64,000 nucleotides of DNA from Veillonella sp. VA142 (GTDB taxonomy: Bacteria; Bacillota; Negativicutes; Veillonellales; Veillonellaceae), in NCBI RefSeq assembly GCF_003992135.1, contig NZ_RQVN01000003.1:62001-126000 (forward strand). The letters run 5' to 3'. Shown here in pieces: positions 28,326 through 36,200 of the stretch. The notes under the pieces are model-generated. The model had not been told where the DNA came from. It did not search any database and saw nothing but the letters and a program-made list of their open reading frames with translations. The position numbers and the translations under genes are program-made. Position 1 is the first letter of the stretch. Every line of letters starts with the position of its first letter.

Positions 28326-28943
28326 ATGAAAGATATGATTCATTACATTGCGATGCTACCGGCCATAGCCATCGCTATATCTATATTTAACTATGCTCAG
28401 GCAAAGATGGCTATTCGTTTAGGAGATACTACACCAAGGCAATGGGGACGGGACACGATGAATCCTTTTGCCCATATTGACTTACTTGGCATATTAGTGA
28501 TGCTTATTGCTAGCGTTGGGTGGAGCAAACCGATTCCCTTTTCACCATATCACTTTAAAAATCCGCGGACTGCGATGATACAAATTGCCCTTGCAGGACT
28601 AGGTGCTAATATTTTAGTGGCATTTTTAGCCTATCTGGGTATATCTATCGCTATGGATATAGGCACAGTGAGTACAGGTTTACAAATGGTCATGTCCTAT
28701 ATTGTGACCTTGTGTATCGGCTTTGGGGTATTTAACATGCTACCTGTACCTGGATTTATCGGATTCTATGTGTTGTTGCAATATTTGCCTTACGAATGGC
28801 AAGAAAAATTGCTAAAGGCTCAGTTATGGTTCTTTATTGGGATTCTGGTGTTAGGGCAATTTGGATTCCTTGGATCTGTGATTCGTCCAGTGTTTGCACT
28901 GATATTAGGGATTTTTGAAAATATTGTTCATTTGATTTTGTGA
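28326..28943 (+). CDS. Site-2-protease (M50) homologue without metal ligands
   Basis: A 205-residue membrane protein with the layout of small M50 site-2 proteases: L-G-D-T-T-P-R-Q-W-G-R-D-T-M-N-P-F-A-H-I-D near residues 32-52, then F-S-P-Y-H-F-K-N-P-R, an A-L-A-G-L-G-A-N-I-L segment near 93, and N-M-L-P-V-P near 139. The zinc site is gone. Where the family has H-E-x-x-H, this protein has F21-N-Y-A-Q25. The third ligand region L-P-x-P-P-L-D-G reads L-P-V-P-G-F-I-G. It should therefore be inactive as a protease and may act as a binding or scaffolding pseudoenzyme. AAGGAGATACT precedes the ATG. It diverges from the HTH-repeat gene. Confidence 0.8.
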   Translation: MKDMIHYIAMLPAIAIAISIFNYAQAKMAIRLGDTTPRQWGRDTMNPFAHIDLLGILVMLIASVGWSKPIPFSPYHFKNPRTAMIQIALAGLGANILVAFLAYLGISIAMDIGTVSTGLQMVMSYIVTLCIGFGVFNMLPVPGFIGFYVLLQYLPYEWQEKLLKAQLWFFIGILVLGQFGFLGSVIRPVFALILGIFENIVHLIL

Positions 28944-29022
28944 TATACAGGTATGCGATTTGTTTATATATAGATAGTTATGACTATTAATTATAGAAAA
29001 TAATTATAATTAAAAATAAATC

Positions 29023-29051
29023 TTGCTAGTCATTCTCAAATGGTGTAGAAT
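29023..29051 (+). promoter_or_regulatory. Promoter of the DUF4198 gene with a Fur-box-like site
   Basis: TTGCTA (29023-29028) and TAGAAT (29046-29051) are 17 bases apart. The 15-base stretch TGCTAGTCATTCTCA (29024-29038) matches 11 of the 14 defined positions of the 7-1-7 Fur pattern TGATAAT-N-ATTATCA and covers the -35 box. Metal-dependent repression is possible. Confidence 0.4.
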
Positions 29052-29093
29052 AAAGATGTTATAAATTTTATATTTCATAGGAGGATATCCGAG

Positions 29094-29810
29094 ATGAAAA
29101 AAAGTAAATTAGCTATTCTTGCATTGGCGTTAGTAGGGGCTGTTTCTGTAGGTGCAAATGCGTCTGCACATGGTGTGTGGTTTGCGCAACGTATTGATCA
29201 TCCAACACTAGTATTAGGGGAAGGTCCTTTAGATAATGCATACGAACCATCCATGGTAAAAAGCTTTGAAGCTTATGATGTGGGATATAACCCATTGGAC
29301 ATGAAAGTAATCCCTCATGAACACAATGTAACAATTGATAAAAATGAAATGTTAGGTACTACAGCAACTACATTTGACTATGGCTATTTTACTAAAGATA
29401 AAGACGGTAAAACTCATAGAGCAATGATGAAAGATGTACCAAATGCTGTAAAATCTACTCATGCTGTAAAATACAATGTAACATACTGGAATGCAGCAGT
29501 AAAACCTGAACGTTTAAATATGCCAATCGAAATCGTTCCTAGCGTTAACCCATTGACATTACGTAAAGGTGATACTTATGAAATTCAAGTCTTCAAAGAT
29601 GGTATGCCATATGCTAATGCTCCATTGATCAAAGACGTTATCAACGATTTGACTAATGAAAGCCAAGCAGATGCACAAGGTAAAGCTATGGTAACAGTTA
29701 GTGCTAACGGCTTGAACGTAGTAGGTGTAGAAGTAGCGTTCCCAACAGCAACAAAAGGTGAACAAACTAAATACTTCTCTAGCTTGTCCTTCACAATCAA
29801 ACCAGAGTAA
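29094..29810 (+). CDS. Secreted DUF4198-domain protein (probable metal-uptake accessory)
   Basis: A 238-residue exported protein. The signal peptide M-K-K-S-K-L-A-I-L-A-L-A-L-V-G-A-V ends near A-S-A at residues 23-25, so the mature chain would begin with H-G-V-W-F-A-Q. An N-terminal histidine here is typical of DUF4198 proteins, some of which bind metals and sit beside nickel, cobalt or iron transporters. The remainder is beta-rich, with a C-terminal Ig-like part (Y-E-I-Q-V-F-K-D-G-M-P-Y-A-N-A-P). No transporter gene adjoins it here. A Fur-like site over its promoter supports a metal link. It is followed at once by two palindromic elements. A metal role is inferred, not shown. Confidence 0.75.
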   Translation: MKKSKLAILALALVGAVSVGANASAHGVWFAQRIDHPTLVLGEGPLDNAYEPSMVKSFEAYDVGYNPLDMKVIPHEHNVTIDKNEMLGTTATTFDYGYFTKDKDGKTHRAMMKDVPNAVKSTHAVKYNVTYWNAAVKPERLNMPIEIVPSVNPLTLRKGDTYEIQVFKDGMPYANAPLIKDVINDLTNESQADAQGKAMVTVSANGLNVVGVEVAFPTATKGEQTKYFSSLSFTIKPE

Positions 29811-29814
29811 AAAC

Positions 29815-30004
29815 TCACTTGTTCCGCTATACAGCCTGTGGTGGTGTTAACTGAATAGGATAAAGGGAAGCCCATGGCATACTCCTTCTCAAACGGTATT
29901 GCATAATGTTTGTTCAGGAGCACGCCATGGGCTTCTTGCGTTTGTTTGATTTAGTCAGTAGGACCCGCCACAAAGGCTACTACGCCTAACTGCGTTCCTT
30001 AGGT
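29815..30004 (+). repeat. Palindromic element copy 2
   Basis: An imperfect palindrome of about 190 bp directly after a stop codon. The outer arms TACAGCCTGTGG / CCACAAAGGCTACTA enclose the inner arms GAAGCCCATGGC (about 29867) / GCCATGGGCTTC (about 29923). The apex is AAACGGTATTGCATAATGTTT (29891-29911). The tail GCCTAACTGCGTTCCTTAGG is shared with copies 3 and 4 in similar form. A minus-strand reading frame across it is a by-product of the palindrome. Confidence 0.85.
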
Positions 30005-30015
30005 GAAGGTATGTG

Positions 30016-30184
30016 TATCACATTGTCTTGATTTAGGCAAAAGGAAGAGCACAGCATACTCCTTCTCAAACGGTATTGCATAATGTTTGTTCAGGAGCAC
30101 GCCATGGGCTTCTTATGTTTGTGTGATTTAGTCAGTAAGAACCGCCACAAAGGCTGCTACGCCTAACTGCGTTCCTCAGTTGAC
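30016..30184 (+). repeat. Palindromic element copy 3, tandem to copy 2
   Basis: Repeats about 127 bases of copy 2 (29877-30003) almost unchanged at an offset of 177 bases. The right arm, apex and tail are nearly identical. The left arm differs (AAGAGCACAGC rather than AAGCCCATGGC), so its outer stem pairs poorly. This suggests a mosaic made by tandem duplication or recombination. The outermost left arm (AGCCTGTGG) is missing. Confidence 0.85.
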
Positions 30185-30206
30185 GATTTACAGATTTTTC
30201 TGATAG

Positions 30207-30279
30207 TATAATAGACAACTTGATATGGCTCTCAAGAGCTCCTACCGGTTAAGGACAACACTTTGTGTTGTCTTTTTTT
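30207..30279 (+). ncRNA. Short leader/small RNA with purine-riboswitch-like core and terminator
   Basis: TATAAT (30207-30212) may be a -10 box, or part of an aptamer core. It is followed by CTTGATATGGCTCTCAAG, a stem-loop, and then GAGCTCCTACCGG, which resembles the 5' half of purine aptamers (TATAAT, ATATGG loop, CTCTACCG). The 3' half (CCGTAAAT, GACTA) is absent. Instead a perfect hairpin GACAACAC-TTT-GTGTTGTC (30254-30272) with seven T forms a strong terminator. AGACAAC at 30213-30219 could compete for the same GTTGTCT strand. It lies about 195 bases before metE. Ligand control is only a hypothesis. Confidence 0.4.
30254..30279 (+). terminator. Terminator in the metE leader
   Basis: An 8-bp perfect stem with loop TTT and seven T. 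It can end read-through from the left or act as an attenuator for metE. Confidence 0.9.
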
Positions 30280-30381
30280 GGATTCTGAGTTTGTAAATAT
30301 ATCTAGGACAAATAGATTCCAGCTATTACGTATCCACAGGTGAAACTCCTTTGTTATAACATAGACCTATAACCTTCTATC

Positions 30382-30457
30382 TTGTATACATATTATACAA
30401 ATACCTACCTAAGGAGTATAGTATACATATCAAATTGATACTTATCGATGTATACTA
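30382..30457 (+). promoter_or_regulatory. Two inverted repeats before metE (candidate operators)
   Basis: TTGTATA-CATAT-TATACAA (30382-30400) is a perfect 7-5-7 inverted repeat. TAGTATACAT (30419-30428) and ATGTATACTA (30448-30457) form a second, 10-bp pair ending just before the ribosome site. Both contain GTATA-type half sites, suggesting one regulator. A good -35/-10 pair was not found here. Confidence 0.45.
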
Positions 30458-30472
30458 ATGGAGGTACTATAT

Positions 30473-32749
30473 ATGAAATATTCTGTAACAGGGTTCCCAC
30501 GTATTGGGGCAAAACGTGAATTAAAGTTTGCTACGGAGGCGTATTTCCGTGGCGATGTGAGTCTAGAGGAATTAACAAAGGTTGTCCATGAGCAACGTGA
30601 AGTGCAATGGAAAGTACAACAAGCAGCAGGGGCAGACTTCATTCCGTCCAATGATTATTCTTTATATGATAGCGTACTAGATACAGCGTTTACGTTGAAT
30701 GCGATTCCTAAGCGATACCAAGACTTAGGCTTAGGGGAAGTAGATACTTACTTTGCAGCAGCTCGTGGTTACCAAGGGGAAGCGGGGGATGTGAAAGCGT
30801 TCTCTATGAAAAAATGGTTCAACACGAACTACCACTACTTGGTGCCAGAAATCGATGATGATGCCACATTGCAATTGCGTTCCACCGCATTCCTAGATGG
30901 ATATCGTCAAGCGAAGTCTTTGGGTATTACGACAAAACCTGTGTTAGTCGGACCATTTACATTCTTGAAGTTAGCAGACTTTACAGGTCGTAAAGGTATT
31001 GAAGATGTCTTGGATGATGTGGTGAAAGCCTATGCAGAGGCATTCCGAGCGGCTAAGGAAGAAGGCGTGTCTTGGCTTCAACTGGACGAACCATACTTAG
31101 TCTATGATCTTAGTGAAGCAGATGTAGCATTGTTTGCTCGTATCTATGAAAGCTTGCTTCCACAAAAACAGGGCTTACACGTCTTGCTACAAACTTACTT
31201 CGGAGATATTCGTGATGCCTATGACGTGGTCACACATCTTGACTTTGACGGCATTGGCTTAGATTTCATTGAAGGTAAACAAACTGAATCTTTAGTAAAA
31301 ACGCATGGTTTCCCACAAGATAAATTGCTCTTTGCAGGTTTAGTGAATGGTAAAAATATTTGGCGTACTGACTATAAAAAAGTGTTGGCGAAACTTGGTG
31401 AATTACGTGCAGCCGGTATCGACGTGGTGCTTAGCACATCTTGCTCCTTACTTCATGTGCCATACACGGTGGCAAATGAACCGAAACTTTCACAAGAAGT
31501 GTTACAACATTTCTCCTTTGCCTATGAAAAATTAGGAGAATTGAAAGAAATTACCGATCTAGCAGAACTTTCAGATTACGCATCTCACAAAGTGTTCCAA
31601 GCGAACCAATCATTGTTTGCAACATCTGAACTTCGTACCGATGAAAGCGTACAACAAGCGGTAGCAGCTTTGGTAGAAGAAGATTTCAACCGTCCGCAAA
31701 CCATCCAAGAACGTCAAGCGGCACAAAAAGGAATTTTCCAATTGCCATTGTTACCGACCACAACCATCGGATCCTTCCCACAAACAAAAGTGGTGAAAGA
31801 AAACCGTAAATTGTTCCGCCAAGGTGAAATCACTGAAGCAGAATACCGTGCGAAAGCAAAAGAATTTATCAAGGATTGTGTTGCCTTGCAAGAAGAAATT
31901 GGATTAGACGTACTCGTGCATGGTGAGTTTGAACGGAATGACATGGTGGAATTTTTCGGAGAAAACTTATCAGGGTTCGTGTTCACCTCTAATGCGTGGG
32001 TACAATCCTATGGCACACGTGGTGTAAAACCGCCAATCGTATTCGGTGATATTAAACGCAAACAAGCTATCACTACAGATTACAGTGCCTATGCGAATAG
32101 CTTAACCACTAAAGAAGTGAAAGGCATGTTGACGGGTCCGGTGACCATCTTGAACTGGTCCTTCCCTCGTGAAGATATTTCTACGAAAGAAATGATGTAC
32201 CAAATTGGCTTGGCCATCCGTGAAGAAGTACTTGACCTAGAAGCAGCAGGCATTCGCATTATCCAAATCGATGAAGCGGCTCTTCGTGAAAAATTACCAT
32301 TGCGCCGTGCCGATTGGTACAGCGATTATCTTGACTTTGCCATCAAGGCGTTCCGTCTATGTCATGGTAAAGTACAAGTGGGTACACAAATTCACACGCA
32401 TATGTGCTATAGCGAATTTGAAGATATTATCTCTGAAATCGACGCGATGGATGCAGACGTGATTACTTTCGAAGCATCACGCTCTAAGTTAACATTGTTG
32501 GATGCATTATTGGAAAATAACTTCCAAACAGAAGTAGGACCTGGCGTATACGATATCCACTCCCCACGAGTACCAAGCGTAGAAGAAATCAAAGAGGCTA
32601 TACGTTTAATCGTGGCCAAAATCCCTGTAGAACATGTATGGGTGAACCCAGACTGCGGATTAAAAACACGTGGCGAAAGAGAAACGGTAGCTAGCTTACA
32701 GCATATGGTACAAGCAGCCAAAGAAATTCGAGCAGAATTAGCAAACTAA
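30473..32749 (+). CDS. metE: Cobalamin-independent methionine synthase
   Basis: Transfers the methyl group of 5-methyltetrahydropteroyl-polyglutamate to homocysteine, making methionine without B12. The 758-residue protein has the MetE length, with two related barrel domains. It starts M-K-Y-S-V-T-G-F-P-R-I-G-A-K-R-E-L-K. The C-terminal catalytic domain has T-T-T-I-G-S-F-P-Q-T near 426, L-V-H-G-E-F-E-R-N-D-M-V near 480, I-Q-I-D-E-A-A-L-R-E near 597, Q-I-H-T-H-M-C-Y-S-E-F (zinc ligands H and C) near 639, and V-N-P-D-C-G-L-K-T-R-G, which holds the last zinc Cys, near 722. The start at 30473 follows GGAGG. An ATG at 30458 overlaps that site and is rejected. Confidence 0.97.
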   Translation: MKYSVTGFPRIGAKRELKFATEAYFRGDVSLEELTKVVHEQREVQWKVQQAAGADFIPSNDYSLYDSVLDTAFTLNAIPKRYQDLGLGEVDTYFAAARGYQGEAGDVKAFSMKKWFNTNYHYLVPEIDDDATLQLRSTAFLDGYRQAKSLGITTKPVLVGPFTFLKLADFTGRKGIEDVLDDVVKAYAEAFRAAKEEGVSWLQLDEPYLVYDLSEADVALFARIYESLLPQKQGLHVLLQTYFGDIRDAYDVVTHLDFDGIGLDFIEGKQTESLVKTHGFPQDKLLFAGLVNGKNIWRTDYKKVLAKLGELRAAGIDVVLSTSCSLLHVPYTVANEPKLSQEVLQHFSFAYEKLGELKEITDLAELSDYASHKVFQANQSLFATSELRTDESVQQAVAALVEEDFNRPQTIQERQAAQKGIFQLPLLPTTTIGSFPQTKVVKENRKLFRQGEITEAEYRAKAKEFIKDCVALQEEIGLDVLVHGEFERNDMVEFFGENLSGFVFTSNAWVQSYGTRGVKPPIVFGDIKRKQAITTDYSAYANSLTTKEVKGMLTGPVTILNWSFPREDISTKEMMYQIGLAIREEVLDLEAAGIRIIQIDEAALREKLPLRRADWYSDYLDFAIKAFRLCHGKVQVGTQIHTHMCYSEFEDIISEIDAMDADVITFEASRSKLTLLDALLENNFQTEVGPGVYDIHSPRVPSVEEIKEAIRLIVAKIPVEHVWVNPDCGLKTRGERETVASLQHMVQAAKEIRAELAN

Positions 32750-32772
32750 TAGAATAGACAGATACATAACAG

Positions 32773-32805
32773 AGGAACATCGGTAGTATACCAATGTTCC
32801 TTTTT
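32773..32805 (+). terminator. Terminator after metE
   Basis: A stem AGGAACATCGGTA / TACCAATGTTCCT with a three-base loop and one mismatch is followed by five T. Confidence 0.85.
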
Positions 32806-32820
32806 GCATATGGAAAAAGT

Positions 32821-32854
32821 CAATTTGCAATACTGTACAAATTGAGTGTATAAT
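32821..32854 (+). promoter_or_regulatory. Probable promoter upstream of the giant adhesin, with inverted repeat
   Basis: TTGCAA (32825-32830) and TATAAT (32849-32854) are 18 bases apart. The inverted repeat CAATTTG (32821-32827) / CAAATTG (32838-32844) covers the -35 box and spacer and may be an operator. A second TATAAT at 32924-32929 has no good -35. Confidence 0.5.
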
Positions 32855-32929
32855 ATATGCTAATATATGAAAAAAACTCTATTAAATTTATAGGTTTTTC
32901 ATAATTCCTTCATAAAAGATAGATATAAT

Positions 32930-33207
32930 AGTACAATGTGTAAAATAGGAAAAGTGTGTCTCAGAAGAGCAAATGTTTACCTATCGTATTATGTAGATCC
33001 TAATAAGAGGCATATAATGTAATAGATAAGCATTTGCTTAGGTCGTGCAGCACTAAGCAAGGACATGGCCCAGAGTCAGGAGGGTGTTATCGATACAAGT
33101 CAGTTTGAGTTATGTAGTGTCACAATGTAGTAAGAAGTATATATCAGTGAGTCAATAAGATGTAAGTATCGTCGCGTGTTTTGTGTATAAAGGGGTATTG
33201 GATCACC
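32930..33207 (+). promoter_or_regulatory. Long 5' leader of the giant adhesin gene
   Basis: About 280 gene-free bases with local structure. AGCAAATG near 32969 can pair with CATTTGCT near 33028, and GCTTAG / CTAAGC form a hairpin around GTCGTGCAGCA (about 33036-33058). No known riboswitch was recognised. It ends at the AAAGGGGTA site before the ATG at 33208. Confidence 0.35.
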
Positions 33208-36200
33208 ATGAATAAGATATTCAAAGTTATTTGGAGTAAATCTAAACAATGTTATATCGTTGTATCTGAAGTGGCTAAAAATCATTCTGGTAAAAAGAAA
33301 ATTGTAGTAGTAAGTATCTTGGCGGCTATGGCTGTGGGGGCAGATATGAGTGTATCTGTTAATGCGGGAGGCCTAGATGGTGGATACGCGGCCTCTGCAG
33401 GGTCTATTGCCATTGGAAGTAATAGTTATTCCAAGGGAACTCAAGTTGATGGCCAGCACGGTTCTATTGACCCTAGTATTGCCATCGGCGTTAGATCGGT
33501 TGCTATTGGTAACTCCTCCTTAGCAATCGGATTAGATACAGATATTAGAAATTCATATGCCGTTGCCGTAGGTCGTTATTCAAAGGTAACGGGTGATTAT
33601 GGTATTGGTATTGGTTATAATACAAGATCTTCATTACATGGTATAGCCATGGGTGAACAAGCCCGCAGCATGAAAGAAGGGGCTACTACACTAGGTGTTA
33701 GTTCCCGTGGCTATGGTAACGGTGCCATTGCTATTGGTTGGCAATCTCTAGCTGGTGCCGATGTATATACAGTGGGTGTACCAGGTAATGATATTAATAA
33801 TGATAGCTCAAGCAAGATTGACGGCTATAATAGCTGGGGCGATATGTCTGTGGGCTTACGTGCTATGGCAACAGGTGGTAATGCGACAGCCTTAGGTCGT
33901 AATGCAGCGGCTACAGCAGCAAATGCGGTAGCTATCGGTGGTGGCGATGGTAAGAGTTTTAATGATAATGTAGAACGAACAGTAGCCTCTGGAGAAAAAG
34001 CGGCAGCGATTGGCTATAACTCTTCAGCATCAGGGAAAAGTGCATCTGCTTTGGGTACCAAGGCATCCGCCACTGCAGAGAATGCAGCAGCCATTGGTAC
34101 TAGTGCATCCGCTTCTGCAAAAGACACCTTGGCAGCAGGATCAAGTGCACAAGCTACTGCAGAAGGAGCGACAGCGGTAGGTAAAGAAGCAAAAGCCCAA
34201 AAAGCTGATGCTACTGCATTAGGTTCTGGTGCCACTGCATCAGAAACTAATGCCACAGCTCTTGGTAAAGGTGCTACGGCATCAAAAGGAGATGCTACAG
34301 CCGTAGGTTCTGGCGCTCAAGCAACTGAAGCAAATGCAGTCGCTGTCGGTAAAGGTGCTGAAGCATCAAAAGGTAATGCTATTGCGATAGGTAAAGAGGC
34401 AGAAGCAACAGAGGCTAGTGCTACTGCTATCGGTGATGGTGCCAATGCAGAAAAAGCGAATGCTGTTGCCATTGGTAAAGGTGCAATTTCAGGTGGTACC
34501 AGTGGTATTGCCATGGGTAATGATGCGCAAGCACAAGCAAAAGATACTATTGCAGTAGGTAGTTCATCTCGTGCTTCGAATGACAATGCTAGTGCATTTG
34601 GTAATGCAGCTACAGCAGCTGGTAGTGGCTCTACTGCTATCGGTTATCAAGCCAATACTACAGGGGCTAATTCTACAGCCATTGGTGCAGCAGCACAATC
34701 CACAAAAGCCAGCTCTACAGCTCTTGGTAACGGTGCTAAGGCGTTTGGTACATCTGCAATTGCTATTGGTGAGGGGGCGACTGTTGGTATAGCAGAAGGA
34801 AGAACTACAGCAGGGACTACACCAGCTGTGGATGCCCCAAATAGTATTGCCATCGGTAAAAATGCGAAGGTACTGGCTGGTTCTGGTAGCATTGCCTTAG
34901 GAGCAGGAACCGAAATCACCGCTTCAGATGTAGGCACATCTAGTGGGGCTGCACAAAAAACATATCCGTATATGCTAACAAATACAATAGGAACGGATGC
35001 GGTGTCAGATAAAGAGAATGGTATCGTAGCCATTGGTACAAAACGATCGTCTTCGGATACTGGCTTTGCCCGTCGTTTAACAGGTGTAGCAGGTGGTGTT
35101 GGCGATTACGATGCAGTCAACTTGAAACAAGCAAAAGCGATTGAAAGTTCCTTAAAAAAAGGAGAACGCCATATTAAGGCAACTTCCTATACTCCAAATG
35201 GATCAGGCACCATTACGTTAAATTATGTCGATGGTGAAAACAAGGATGTGTCTAATGAGACAGCAACTATTACAGATGTAGCGAAAAAATCTGTAGTAGA
35301 TGGCATTAACACGACAGTGAATACCCATACGACACAGATTACAAATCTTACTTCCGAAGTAGGAGGAAAAGTAAGCCAATCGGATTTTAATACTTTCAAG
35401 GCAAAAGCGATTACTTTCACAGGTGATGATAATGCTGGCGTAGCCCGTACATTAGATACGACGTTAACAGTGAAAGGCGGTGCTAATTACACATCCACCA
35501 CAGCGAATACAAACATTCGTGTAGAAAAAGATGGATCTTCTGGTGCTGCTGGTTTGCTTGTTAAATTATCTGACAAATTGACGGGGATGAAAGAAATCGC
35601 TGGCGATGGAAAAACGGATTTAGTCATCAAAAATGGCACGAATAAAGTAACTATCACACCTGGTAAAGATAATGATAAAGGTACTATTAACTTTGGCGAT
35701 GCAAAAGTTGTGGCATCTAATTTAGAAGCGGACATTACATACCGTGCAAATGGTGTTGCAGATACAGCTGCGAATACAGTGAAATTGAAAAAAGGTTTGA
35801 ATTTCACAGCAGCTACAGACACAACGACAACCACTGATGGTCCTAAATCTGGATTATCCATTACAACAGGTGGAGATGGATTGGTAACCTTTGGTTTAGA
35901 TAAAGCTACTCGTAGCAAAGTAGACAATGCAGCAGATAAAAACTTAAGCAATTTATCTGATAATGGCAAAGACAAAGTCAAAGAATTGGCAAAAACAGCG
36001 GCGCAAGATGCTGTAAAAGTAGCACCTGGTATCAATACAACGGTAACGACAGATACAACCACAACGCCTGGAGTTACTACGTATAAAGTAAATGCAATTG
36101 ATACAACAGTAGCAGTAGGTAGTGATGCATTAACGATTAACGATGCAACTCCAAATGCAAATAAAGTTCGTGCATACTCAGTAGATTTGTCCACTGCCAC

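Noticed and set aside
29585-29923. 112-codon minus-strand frame over the DUF4198 gene end and repeat copy 2
   Set aside because: It is antisense to a well-supported gene and to a palindrome. It has no start signal.
30207-30279. A firm purine riboswitch call
   Set aside because: Only the 5' half motifs are present; the L3 CCGTAAAT and J3/1 GACTA segments needed for ligand binding are absent, and the downstream gene is metE.
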